This document shows, one piece after another, positions 15,676 to 24,251 of a stretch of DNA of 64,000 nucleotides. The first letter of the stretch is position 1. Each line of letters begins with the position of its first letter. Where the stretch lies: positions 496,001-560,000 of the forward strand of contig NZ_JAABOQ010000005.1 of NCBI RefSeq assembly GCF_010671565.1. The letters are read 5' to 3'. The stretch is from Spongiivirga citrea. Its GTDB lineage: Bacteria > Bacteroidota > Bacteroidia > Flavobacteriales > Flavobacteriaceae. The notes under the pieces are model-generated. The model saw only the letters and a list, made by a program, of their open reading frames with translations. It was not told the DNA's origin and made no database searches. Position numbers and translations under genes: made by a program.

Positions 15676-17019
15676 ATGAAAAATTATCGGTTTTACAGGC
15701 GCATTTTTCTATTTGTAGGATTGCTTTGTTTCTTTTCAATCAGTGCCCAAACTCAATTCGGTATTACCCAAAATCAAAAAAGTACGACTGTACCTTTTCA
15801 ATTAATAAATAATCTTATCGTTATACCTGTTGAAGTGAATGGTACCAGCTTGTCCTTTATCCTTGATACAGGAGTTAGTAAGCCAATTCTTTTTAATTTA
15901 AATGATAAAGATTCTATCCAAATTAATGATATAACACCAATTAGCATTAGAGGGTTGGGTAGCGACAAACCAGTGGAGGCTCTTAAGTCGTTTAATAATA
16001 CGTTTGAACTAAAAGGGCTATATAATCCTAGTCAGGAACTTTACGTTGTTTTAGACGAGAGTATTAATTTTTCAGCTCGATTAGGAATGACCATTCATGG
16101 TATTATTGGTTACGACTTGTTCAAAGATTTTATCGTTGAGGTGAATTATTCAAGAAAAAGATTGAAGTTCCATAATCGAGAAACATACAAGTCTAAAAAA
16201 TGCCGAAAATGCGAAGAAATTCCACTCACCCTGTTCAAGAATAAGCCTTATGTAGATACTAAGGTAGTTATTGAAAATAGCGAAGAAGTGCCAGCGCATC
16301 TGTTAGTAGATACTGGCAGTAGTGACGCAGTTTGGTTATTTAAGGATAAAGGAAAGAATATAAACGTACCACAAAAAAAATACACAGACTTTTTGGGTAA
16401 GGGGCTGGGCGGCTCTATCTATGGTGAGCGAGCAAAGCTTACTTACTTAAACTTAGCAGGAAGCAAGTTACATGGTGCAAAAGTGGCATTTCCTGACTCG
16501 GCTACCACTACCTTAATGCGCACAAATATTAAAAGAAATGGTAGCGTGGGCGGCGAAGTGTTAAAACGTTTTAATTTGGTTTATGACTACCAAGGTGGTA
16601 CACTTACTTTGAGGAAGAATGGCCTTTTTAATAAGCCTTTTCAGTACAATATGAGCGGCATTGAAATTGAATATCGAGGCAGCCGACTTATTCAAGAAAT
16701 TACTTCTGCCTTGGCTCGAGCTCCGCAACGTTCTGATAAGGGAAGTGAAGGAATCACTGTTCATTTTAGAGATGTACTTCGGTTAAATCAAGTGCCTAAT
16801 TTTAAAGTTGTAGACCTAAGAAAAGGGTCTCCAGCCGATTTTGCAGGACTTCAAGAGGGAGATATCATTTTAAAAGTGAATAATCGGTCTACTCATCAAT
16901 ACAACTTGCAAGAGGTCACCAATATGCTTCAAGGTAAGGCTGGTAAAAAAGTCAGATTGTTGGTTGAGCGTAACGGTGTTAAATTGCGTTTTGACCTAGT
17001 GCTTAAATCTTTGATATAA
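15676..17019 (+). CDS. Secreted retropepsin-like aspartyl protease with C-terminal PDZ domain
   Basis: I place the start at the ATG at 15676 (447 aa), because the preceding TTG at 15622 is part of a promoter. A signal peptide ends near SAQ (about residue 25). Two DTG motifs, FILDTGVS (64-66) and LLVDTGSS (212-214), mark two pepsin-type lobes in one chain. A PDZ domain fills about residues 375-440 (KGSPADFAGLQEGDIILKVN). This architecture is frequent in Bacteroidetes and is assumed to be an envelope protease; substrates are unknown. It faces the DUF1573 gene across a shared terminator. Confidence 0.85.
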   Translation: MKNYRFYRRIFLFVGLLCFFSISAQTQFGITQNQKSTTVPFQLINNLIVIPVEVNGTSLSFILDTGVSKPILFNLNDKDSIQINDITPISIRGLGSDKPVEALKSFNNTFELKGLYNPSQELYVVLDESINFSARLGMTIHGIIGYDLFKDFIVEVNYSRKRLKFHNRETYKSKKCRKCEEIPLTLFKNKPYVDTKVVIENSEEVPAHLLVDTGSSDAVWLFKDKGKNINVPQKKYTDFLGKGLGGSIYGERAKLTYLNLAGSKLHGAKVAFPDSATTTLMRTNIKRNGSVGGEVLKRFNLVYDYQGGTLTLRKNGLFNKPFQYNMSGIEIEYRGSRLIQEITSALARAPQRSDKGSEGITVHFRDVLRLNQVPNFKVVDLRKGSPADFAGLQEGDIILKVNNRSTHQYNLQEVTNMLQGKAGKKVRLLVERNGVKLRFDLVLKSLI

Positions 17020-17024
17020 AAAAA

Positions 17025-17045
17025 CCCCGACAATTTATGTCAGGG
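17025..17045 (-). terminator. Terminator between the PDZ protease and DUF1573 genes
   Basis: A 9-bp stem (around ACCCTGACA on the minus strand) with a 6-nt loop is perfect on the minus strand, counting one G-U pair, and runs into seven Ts. It therefore mainly terminates the DUF1573 gene. On the plus strand it has one C-A mismatch and a weaker T tract. Confidence 0.75.
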
Positions 17046-17070
17046 TCTTCTATTTTCAGAAAATTAATTC

Positions 17071-17469
17071 TTAACTCTTATTCGTTTCTCCTTCAGCAGG
17101 AAGAACTTTTCCTTTAATTTTTAATGCCTTCGTTGGTTCGTCAGCATTTGATAAAACAGTAATTGTTCTTCGTATTGGCCCTACTTTTTGAGTGTTGTAC
17201 TTAACCTCAATTACACCAGTGTCTCCTGGTGCGATAGGCGCTTCCGGTTTTTTAGGAATTGTGCATCCGCAGCTTGAAATTACTTTGGTAACTACTAATG
17301 GCGCATTACCCGTATTAGTAAACTCAAAAGTGCGAAGTCCATCACTTCCTTTTGCAATATCGCCATAATCGATTACTTCCGTTTTAAACTCGATCTTGGC
17401 CATCTTTTCTTGTGCATTTGCTGCAAAAGCAACAAAGGCGATTAGCATAAAAGCTACATACTTTTTCAT
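17071..17469 (-). CDS. Secreted DUF1573 domain protein
   Basis: The 132-residue protein has a signal peptide ending near NAQ (about residue 20) and one DUF1573 domain (about 28-125), a beta-sandwich with the signature FEFTNTGNAPLVVTKVISSC and CGCTIP. It is Bacteroidetes-typical and its function is not established. It probably acts in the periplasm or outside the cell. A bidirectional-looking terminator follows. Confidence 0.88.
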   Translation of the reverse strand: MKKYVAFMLIAFVAFAANAQEKMAKIEFKTEVIDYGDIAKGSDGLRTFEFTNTGNAPLVVTKVISSCGCTIPKKPEAPIAPGDTGVIEVKYNTQKVGPIRRTITVLSNADEPTKALKIKGKVLPAEGETNKS

Positions 17470-17599
17470 CTTCTAACAGATTTAGGTGAATTTCAAATTT
17501 AGGTACTTTTAACCCAATCTGCAAAATATTCGTTTTCTTTCACAGTTTTATGGATAATAAGTACTTTTGCCATTCTTAGGACAAAAACTGTTCCAAACT

Positions 17600-20233
17600 A
17601 TGGAAATCCCTGCAAAATACGATGCGTTAAGTGTTGAAGATAAGTGGTATAGCTACTGGATGAAGCATAATTATTTTCATTCAGTTCCCAATGAAAAAGA
17701 GCCATATACGATTGTAATTCCGCCACCAAATGTGACTGGAGTGCTACATATGGGGCATATGTTGAATAATACCATTCAAGATGTACTAATACGACGTGCC
17801 CGTTTAAAGGGATATAACGCTTGCTGGGTACCAGGTATGGACCATGCTAGTATAGCAACAGAGGCTAAGGTTGTTGCTAAGTTAAAGGATGAAGGCATTA
17901 ACAAAAGTGATCTTACGAGAGAAGAGTTCTTAAAACACGCTTGGGATTGGACTGATAAGCACGGTGGTATCATATTAGAACAGTTAAAAAAGTTAGGTGC
18001 CTCTTGTGATTGGGATCGGACTAAATTTACGCTAGATGACGATATGTCAGAGGCTGTGATCAAGGTTTTTGTTGACTTGTACAAAAAAGGATTGATTTAT
18101 CGTGGTTACCGTATGGTAAATTGGGATCCAGAGGCAAAGACAACATTGTCTGACGAAGAGGTGAATTATGAAGAAAAACAGGGAAAGTTATTCTACATAT
18201 CATATAAAATTGAGGGTAGTGATGAGACATTAACAATTGCTACCACACGACCTGAAACAATATTTGGGGATACTGCAATTTGCATCAATCCAACTGATGA
18301 ACGTTTCTCTCATTTAAAAGGTAAAAAGGCTATTGTTCCTATTTGTAATAGGGTAGTGCCTATTATTGAAGATGAATATGTAGATGTTGAGTTCGGTACA
18401 GGTTGTTTAAAAGTAACACCAGCACATGATGAAAATGATAAAGTTTTAGGTGATAAACATCAACTTGAAGTAATTGATATTTTTAATGACGATGCAAGCT
18501 TAAATAGCTACGGATTGCAATTTGAAGGTCAAGATCGATTTGTTGCGAGAAAAAATGTTGCAAAGGAATTAGAATCTTTAGGGATTCTTATAAAAACTGA
18601 AAATCACCTTAATAAGGTAGGTACATCAGAGCGAACAAAGGCTGTGATCGAGCCAAGGCTCTCTGATCAGTGGTTTCTAAGCATGAAAGGCCTGGCAAAA
18701 CCAGCCCTAGAAGCAGTTTTAGAGACAGAAGATGTAAAGTTATTTCCAAAACGCTTTAATAACACCTACCGTCATTGGATGGAAAATGTTCGTGATTGGA
18801 ATATTTCACGTCAATTGTGGTGGGGTCAGCAAATACCAGCCTATTACTACGGTGATGCTAAAGAAGATTTTGTAGTTGCAGAAACTGCGGAAGAAGCTTT
18901 GAAGCTAGCGCAAGCAAAAAGCGGAAACGCAAGTTTGACAATAGGTGACCTTAAGCAAGATGAAGATGTTGTAGATACTTGGTTTTCGGCTTGGTTATGG
19001 CCAATTAGTCTATTCGACGGAATCCGAAACCCTGATAATGAAGAGGCGAAATACTACTACCCAACAAATGACTTGGTAACAGGTCCGGATATTTTGTTTT
19101 TCTGGGTAGCCAGAATGATAGTTGCTGGATATGAATTTAAGGGAGAAAAACCTTTTAACAATGTATATCTTACTGGACTTGTACGGGATAAGCAACGCCG
19201 CAAAATGTCAAAATCTCTTGGGAATTCCCCTGATGCTCTAAAACTTATTGAAGAGTTTGGTGCTGATGGTGTTCGAGTTGGCTTGTTGTTAAGTTCAGCC
19301 GCAGGAAATGACCTTATGTTTGATGAAGCTTTGTGCCAGCAAGGAAAGCAATTCGCTAATAAAATATGGAATGCCTTTAGGTTGATAAAAGGCTGGGAGG
19401 TAAGTGATACGATTAAACAGCCTGAATCAAGTAAAATCTCATTAGAGTGGTTTAATGCAGAATTTCAAAGAGATTTAGTTCAGATAGATGATCACTTTTC
19501 CAAATATAGAATTAGTGACGCTTTGATGACCACATATAAGCTAATATGGGATAATTTCTGTTCATGGTTACTCGAAATGATTAAGCCAAATTATGGAGAA
19601 CCTATTGATCAAGAAACTTATAATGGTGCTATTTCTATCTTTGAGAACATATTGAGAATTTTGCATCCCTTTATGCCTTTCTTAACTGAGGAGATTTGGC
19701 AGTTAATTGAAGAACGAACGCCAAGTCAGGCCTTAATAATAGCTGATTGGCCGAAAATTGAAGAAAAAGATTTCTCAATAATATCAGATTTTGATTATGC
19801 TTCGGAGGTTATATCCGGAATACGTAAAATAAGAAAAGACAAGAATATATCGTTTAAAGAGTCTATCGATCTGTCAATAATAGAACACAAGAATGTTACT
19901 AGAGATTTTGATTCGGTAATCATTAAACTGGGTAATTTGAGTGGCATAAGTTATGTTACTAATCCAGTTGAAGCCTCATTATCATTTATTATACGTTCCA
20001 ACGAATACTTCATTCCAATGGCGGGAGCTGTTAATGTTGAAGATGAAATAGCAAAACTTACTGAGGAGTTGAATTATACAGAGGGATTCTTGAAATCGGT
20101 TCAAAAGAAACTGTCTAATGAGCGTTTTGTAAATAATGCGCCGGATTCAGTTGTTGCTAGCGAGAAGAAAAAGGAAGCGGATGCCCTTGCTAAAATCGAG
20201 ACGATAAAGTCGAGTTTGGCTGGATTACAATAA
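17600..20233 (+). CDS. valS: Valine--tRNA ligase
   Basis: ValS charges tRNA-Val. I choose the ATG at 17600 (877 aa) over an upstream TTG, because [20 protein letters not shown] is the usual N-terminus. The class I signatures are HMGH (residues 50-53, after PPPNVTGVL) and KMSKSLGN (around 535). The editing domain lies between them ([20 protein letters not shown]). The C-terminal coiled-coil arm that binds tRNA is intact (about 810-877). A TACTTTTG box near 17562 may be its -7 element. A strong terminator follows the stop. Confidence 0.97.
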   Translation: MEIPAKYDALSVEDKWYSYWMKHNYFHSVPNEKEPYTIVIPPPNVTGVLHMGHMLNNTIQDVLIRRARLKGYNACWVPGMDHASIATEAKVVAKLKDEGINKSDLTREEFLKHAWDWTDKHGGIILEQLKKLGASCDWDRTKFTLDDDMSEAVIKVFVDLYKKGLIYRGYRMVNWDPEAKTTLSDEEVNYEEKQGKLFYISYKIEGSDETLTIATTRPETIFGDTAICINPTDERFSHLKGKKAIVPICNRVVPIIEDEYVDVEFGTGCLKVTPAHDENDKVLGDKHQLEVIDIFNDDASLNSYGLQFEGQDRFVARKNVAKELESLGILIKTENHLNKVGTSERTKAVIEPRLSDQWFLSMKGLAKPALEAVLETEDVKLFPKRFNNTYRHWMENVRDWNISRQLWWGQQIPAYYYGDAKEDFVVAETAEEALKLAQAKSGNASLTIGDLKQDEDVVDTWFSAWLWPISLFDGIRNPDNEEAKYYYPTNDLVTGPDILFFWVARMIVAGYEFKGEKPFNNVYLTGLVRDKQRRKMSKSLGNSPDALKLIEEFGADGVRVGLLLSSAAGNDLMFDEALCQQGKQFANKIWNAFRLIKGWEVSDTIKQPESSKISLEWFNAEFQRDLVQIDDHFSKYRISDALMTTYKLIWDNFCSWLLEMIKPNYGEPIDQETYNGAISIFENILRILHPFMPFLTEEIWQLIEERTPSQALIIADWPKIEEKDFSIISDFDYASEVISGIRKIRKDKNISFKESIDLSIIEHKNVTRDFDSVIIKLGNLSGISYVTNPVEASLSFIIRSNEYFIPMAGAVNVEDEIAKLTEELNYTEGFLKSVQKKLSNERFVNNAPDSVVASEKKKEADALAKIETIKSSLAGLQ

Positions 20234-20255
20234 TTGGAATTAAATTCCTACTTCT

Positions 20256-20290
20256 AACCTGCGAGGTTTTCAGAACCTTGTAGGTTTTTT
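20256..20290 (+). terminator. Intrinsic terminator of valS
   Basis: A 13-bp stem (20256-20268 with 20274-20286) has a 5-nt loop and a T run. Two pairs are G-U on the plus strand and C-A on the minus strand, so it is plus-oriented. The T run overlaps the stop codon of the convergent S8 peptidase gene. Confidence 0.88.
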
Positions 20291-21839
20291 AATGCTTCGT
20301 GTGTCGATTTTTCAGCTTTTCTAAGACTTTATATACATCTAAGACCTTACCTGATTTGGAGTATGACTTAAACGTATCTTCTTCAATGTTGGTTGAACTT
20401 TGAAGAAGGAGTTCTTTTATTTCTCCTGCTTTTAAGTCAGGATACTGACTTATTATAATAGCTGCCGATGCCGACGTTAAAGCTGAGGCCAAAGAAGTGC
20501 CTCCTAACCGGATATAGGGGACATCAACTTCTCCGTTTGGGATGGTTATTTTTGATCCAGGGGCAAAAATATCTACTGTTTGTTGTCCATAATTAGAAAA
20601 ACTCCCTTTTAGCTTATCTATTTTATTGGTGCTAGCACCAACTACTAATAAATTGTCTAAAAATTCATTGAAGTCATCTCGATAATCTAGCGGATACCAC
20701 TTATTATCATCAGTGTTTAGATTGTTATTTCCTGCCGAGGTGACCATAAGGACATTGTTTTTAGCGGCATATTTTATTGCTTGAGTTACTTTTTCTTCAC
20801 CAACAGAATAAGGTTTACTGTCGCTAAAATTGATGACACTAGCTCCATTATCAACTGCATACCGAATAGCAGCTGCAAGATCATTATTGTGATAATCTCC
20901 AACTCCAGAAACGCTTAAAAACATCAATTTTATATCAATAATATCGGGTCGGTTAAAATTTACTCCGTTAGTTGCTTCTGCAATTAATCCGCCAACCTGA
21001 GTAGCATGTTGAGACATATTCTCAATATCATTTATAATGGCATGGCCTTTTGCAATACTCCGATCATCATATTGTAAATTGAGCGATTTACTTATTTCGC
21101 CTTCTCCTCCTATTTTAAATTGAATTAGTTGTTTTTCGTAAAGTCCGATTCTGCCATATCTGGTTAGAAATTTCTTTAGTTTAGTTTCTTCCTCGTCTTT
21201 CGGATTTATTTCTTTTGAAGCAACAGTATCAATAGTTCCATTTGATCTAATAGCATGCGGAAAAACCTTCTTAGCATTGTAAAAGGCCTTCAAGTCATTA
21301 TTGGATTTCGTCAAACGTTTTTGAGCTGTTTCTCTTTGAAGTTGATGGGCCTCAATTAATTTTTTTAGTTGAAGTGAATCAAGCTCGTCTTGATTTTCCA
21401 AATGACGAATAAGCCGAACGATTTCATAGCTAGTAAAGTAAACCGATTTGTTTTTGTCATAACCGACAAAATTCCATCCGTTTATGTCGTCAACATAACC
21501 GTTGTTATCGTCATCAAGATTGTTTCCTGGTATTTCATCATGATTAATATAGAGTCGGTTACTGAAAACTGGGTGGTTTAAATCAACTGGAGTATCAATT
21601 ACGGCTACAATAACAGGATCAGTACTTTTTTTGAGGAGTGTATATGCCTTAGTTAATCCAATTCCTGGAATGGAGTCATTCTCAAAACTTGCGGTATACC
21701 AATTTGAATAGGATGTTTTTTGGTTGGTGGTTCTAGTACCTTCATCACAAGAAGAAAGAAGGAGTAAGTAGAGGAGAAAAAAGCTATTTCTTTTTAAGAT
21801 ATTCACCAACCAATTCAATATAAGCTTGTTTTGCTTCAT
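20289..21839 (-). CDS. Lipoprotein subtilase (S8 family serine peptidase) with an inserted helical segment
   Basis: The 516-residue protein starts with a lipoprotein signal (LLYLLLLSSC, Cys31). Catalytic residues are visible: Asp82 in AVIDTPVDLNHP, His278 in MSQHATQVGG, and Ser449 in GGTSLASA; the oxyanion Asn lies in SAGNNN. A typical Bacteroidetes block, DDDNNGYVDDINGWNF, follows Asp82. The Asp-to-His distance (about 196 residues) is far longer than in classic subtilisins because of an inserted, charged, mostly helical region (about 130-270). The start overlaps the ACBP gene by 56 nt; a GTG 12 codons later (21806) would still keep the signal peptide. It is probably exported and attached to the envelope. 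Confidence 0.88.
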   Translation of the reverse strand: MKQNKLILNWLVNILKRNSFFLLYLLLLSSCDEGTRTTNQKTSYSNWYTASFENDSIPGIGLTKAYTLLKKSTDPVIVAVIDTPVDLNHPVFSNRLYINHDEIPGNNLDDDNNGYVDDINGWNFVGYDKNKSVYFTSYEIVRLIRHLENQDELDSLQLKKLIEAHQLQRETAQKRLTKSNNDLKAFYNAKKVFPHAIRSNGTIDTVASKEINPKDEEETKLKKFLTRYGRIGLYEKQLIQFKIGGEGEISKSLNLQYDDRSIAKGHAIINDIENMSQHATQVGGLIAEATNGVNFNRPDIIDIKLMFLSVSGVGDYHNNDLAAAIRYAVDNGASVINFSDSKPYSVGEEKVTQAIKYAAKNNVLMVTSAGNNNLNTDDNKWYPLDYRDDFNEFLDNLLVVGASTNKIDKLKGSFSNYGQQTVDIFAPGSKITIPNGEVDVPYIRLGGTSLASALTSASAAIIISQYPDLKAGEIKELLLQSSTNIEEDTFKSYSKSGKVLDVYKVLEKLKNRHTKH

Positions 21840-22068
21840 CTTCGCTCATGTCTTTAATTTGAAGCATCGCATTTGCTTTGAAAGCGTTGACTAAAGGTTT
21901 TTTACTGCCTGGACGATCTTGATTTTGAGTCGCACGTTTGTAATATGCATACGCACGTAACAAAAAGTCTGCAGGAAATGGACCTTCACTATTATTTAGT
22001 GCTTCCACAGCATTTAAAAATTCGGTATTTAACGTATCACTATTCAAAATTCGGTTTGGAATAATCAA
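21784..22068 (-). CDS. Acyl-CoA-binding protein
   Basis: The 94-residue protein fits the ACBP four-helix fold. LLRAYAYYKRATQ (about 41-53) corresponds to the LYxxYKQAT motif, and a KANAMLQIKDMSEDEAKQAYIELV segment (about 68-91) corresponds to the WxxxxGMSxxEAxxxYI motif, with the Trp and Gly replaced. ACBP binds long-chain acyl-CoA esters in the cytoplasm. It overlaps psd by 4 nt, so it belongs to the cdsA-psd phospholipid operon. Confidence 0.88.
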   Translation of the reverse strand: MIIPNRILNSDTLNTEFLNAVEALNNSEGPFPADFLLRAYAYYKRATQNQDRPGSKKPLVNAFKANAMLQIKDMSEDEAKQAYIELVGEYLKKK

Positions 22069-22721
22069 CCTTCAATTATTGCAACAATATCTTCGCCTCC
22101 TTTTACGGTTTGATTAAGCTGCATATTCACTTTGGTGCCTACAGGTAGAAAAACATCAACTCTAGATCCGAATTTAATAAAACCAGCATCAGTGCCTTGG
22201 ACTACTTGCCTGCCTTCCTCTGCATAGTTAACTATTCGCCTTGCTAGTGCACCGGCGATTTGTCTATACAAAATCGGACCTACAGTTTCATTTTCAACTA
22301 CAATCGTAGTGCGTTCATTTTCTTCAGAAGCTTTTGGATGCCAAGCAACCAAATATTTTCCTGGATGGTATTTACTAAATTTTACCTCACCACTAATTGG
22401 ATAACGTGTTACATGAACGTTTATTGGCGACATGAAAATAGATACTTGTAATCGCTGGTCTTTAAAATATTCCTTTTCAAAAACCTCTTCGATCACAACG
22501 ACTTTACCATCTACGGGAGCAATAATATGAGCTTCGTTAAGCTGGGTATTTCTTTTCGGGTTTCTGAAGAATTGAAGAATCAATATCAATAATACTAATC
22601 CAGCAACTTGAAGCGTTTTCTGGAGCCAAAATATATCAATAAACGCATCCGCAGTAAAAATGATTCCTGCAACGATGAGCATGGTAATGAAAATAATTTT
22701 GTAACCTTCTTTATGAAACAT
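22065..22721 (-). CDS. psd: Phosphatidylserine decarboxylase
   Basis: Psd converts phosphatidylserine to phosphatidylethanolamine at the inner membrane. I start it at the ATG at 22721 (218 aa), because MFHKEGYKII is the usual beginning; an upstream ATG at 22772 would lie deep inside cdsA. Two adjacent membrane segments occupy about residues 8-45. The self-cleavage site that forms the pyruvoyl group is the Gly-Ser in FIKFGSRVDVF (about 184-194). It overlaps cdsA by 11 nt and acbP by 4 nt. Confidence 0.93.
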   Translation of the reverse strand: MFHKEGYKIIFITMLIVAGIIFTADAFIDIFWLQKTLQVAGLVLLILILQFFRNPKRNTQLNEAHIIAPVDGKVVVIEEVFEKEYFKDQRLQVSIFMSPINVHVTRYPISGEVKFSKYHPGKYLVAWHPKASEENERTTIVVENETVGPILYRQIAGALARRIVNYAEEGRQVVQGTDAGFIKFGSRVDVFLPVGTKVNMQLNQTVKGGEDIVAIIEG

Positions 22722-23514
22722 ATATCCAGATATGAAGAAATAAATAAATAAACGGCGCTGCAAAAATAACACTATCTAGCCTATCATAAACACCACCATG
22801 ACCAGGCATAATATTACCACTATCTTTTACATTAGCCTGACGCTTAAATTTTGATTGAATAAGATCGCCTACTGTACCAAAAACACTCATGATAACAGCA
22901 ATTACTAACCAAAGATTAACGGTTAAGGTCTCCGTAAAGTTAGCAATAAAATAACTTGCTATACAGCTAAAAATAAGACCGCCTAAAAAGCCTTCTACTG
23001 TTTTTTTAGGTGAAATGCGCTCAAACAACTTTCGCTTGCCAAAATTCTTACCAACCAAATAAGCGAAACTATCATTAATCCATATTAAAGGAAAAACCCC
23101 GAATACAATCATTGGGTGAAATGAGTTTTCATAACTAGGCAATAGACATACAAAAATGAATCCACCTATAATATAGGTTGTCGATATAAGGTAATTTTTA
23201 ATGGCTGACAATTTCTGTTGTTGTGCCCTAAATAAATCAATAATTAAAAAAAGATTCGCCAAAATGGTGGGAACTAACAGAAAGTAAGGTGAAAAGCCTT
23301 CGGTTTTATCAAAAGCAAATACAAAAAACAAGGCTGCAAAAATGAAATAAGTTACTGAGTAGGTGTTATTGACCAGTTTATTAAACTCGACCAGGCAAAT
23401 TATTCCAAATAAGAAAAACACAATATAAAACGCATTGCTAGATAGCAATACAGCACCAATAATCAAGGTAATATAAAGCAGTCCAGATACAGCTCGAATT
23501 GCAAGTTCTTTCAA
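22711..23514 (-). CDS. cdsA: Phosphatidate cytidylyltransferase
   Basis: CdsA makes CDP-diacylglycerol from phosphatidate and CTP in the inner membrane. The 267-residue protein is polytopic. It carries the family motifs SPKKTVEGFLGG (about 168-179) and GDLIQSKFKRQANVKDSGNI followed by PGHGGVYDRLDS (about 216-247), which provide the Mg2+-binding acidic residues. The gene lies directly before psd with an 11-nt overlap, so precursor and product enzymes are coupled. Confidence 0.96.
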   Translation of the reverse strand: MKELAIRAVSGLLYITLIIGAVLLSSNAFYIVFFLFGIICLVEFNKLVNNTYSVTYFIFAALFFVFAFDKTEGFSPYFLLVPTILANLFLIIDLFRAQQQKLSAIKNYLISTTYIIGGFIFVCLLPSYENSFHPMIVFGVFPLIWINDSFAYLVGKNFGKRKLFERISPKKTVEGFLGGLIFSCIASYFIANFTETLTVNLWLVIAVIMSVFGTVGDLIQSKFKRQANVKDSGNIMPGHGGVYDRLDSVIFAAPFIYLFLHIWIYVS

Positions 23515-23553
23515 TCTTAAAGTAGTTAGTTATTTAGTAACCCTCAAAGCGAA

Positions 23554-24159
23554 TTAAAGGTCTTCTAGCAGCAACAAATATAGGTTTTTTGAACTACTAC
23601 CATAGCTTAAAAAGTCCTTTTCCTTTTTAGTTTCGAAGTGTTTTATGGTAGTAATATTTGAAGGAAGCTTCTGCTTGTCTTTGTTCTTTATTAGTCGGAG
23701 TCCTTCGCCAATAGTGTCAACTAATTGACTTGTATTGGCATAAATAACAACGTTGGTTGGTAAATTGGGAAGTCGGTGTTCGCCAATTTGTTTTGAACAT
23801 AATAAAATACCACCTTCGTCAGCAATTAAATACTCGCATTTAGAAAAGAAAAAACTGCTTCCTTGCGTTTTTTCAGTAAAATTAAGATTGAAACTCTTGA
23901 AATTATTTTGCAGCAGTTGATCATTACAAAACACAGGGTCTTTATCCCATTTATTCTCTTGTAGTATGCTTTGAAAAGCATCGGCTATTTCGCTTTTGGA
24001 ATCGCAATAAATAAATTTTCCTCCGTTTTTTTTGAAGTTGATAGTGAATTTTTCATCCGCAGGAATGTTGACTTCGGGCATATACTTCCCTCGTTCCTCT
24101 TTGATGTTGCCTTTAGAGGATGTTGATTTTGATCCGAATAATTTTTTGAAAATATTCAT
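23554..24159 (-). CDS. LUD-domain protein (LutC/YkgG-like)
   Basis: The 201-residue protein resembles the LUD fold of LutC: AYADEGGILL-type core here as LIADEGGILLCSKQ (about 112-125), followed by HRLPNLPTNVVIYANTSQLV. LutC proteins take part in lactate utilisation, but no lutA or lutB is present. This short version is a constant neighbour of ftsH and cdsA in Bacteroidetes, so its role may differ. The N-terminus (residues 1-30) is basic and low in complexity. Confidence 0.75.
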   Translation of the reverse strand: MNIFKKLFGSKSTSSKGNIKEERGKYMPEVNIPADEKFTINFKKNGGKFIYCDSKSEIADAFQSILQENKWDKDPVFCNDQLLQNNFKSFNLNFTEKTQGSSFFFSKCEYLIADEGGILLCSKQIGEHRLPNLPTNVVIYANTSQLVDTIGEGLRLIKNKDKQKLPSNITTIKHFETKKEKDFLSYGSSSKNLYLLLLEDL

Positions 24160-24189
24160 TCCTAATCTAACAAGAGAGCTAAGTGACTA

Positions 24190-24228
24190 TTGAGTTTTTC
24201 TTAATATATAAAACTATAAAAAACTCAA
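24190..24228. repeat. AT-rich inverted repeat between ftsH and the LUD gene
   Basis: TTGAGTTTTT (24190-24199) and AAAAACTCAA (24219-24228) form a perfect 10-bp inverted repeat with a 19-nt spacer. No U tract follows on either strand, so it is not a standard terminator. It may be an RNA-processing or protein-binding site. Confidence 0.4.
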
Positions 24229-24251
24229 CAGTACATTTAACAAACTAATAA

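Noticed and set aside
22722-22772. Longer psd start inside cdsA
   Set aside because: It would add 17 residues overlapping the conserved cdsA 3' end; the usual MFHKEGY start is at 22721.
24190-24228. Intrinsic terminator between ftsH and the LUD gene
   Set aside because: The stem is AT-only apart from two pairs, the loop is 19 nt, and no U tract follows on either strand.
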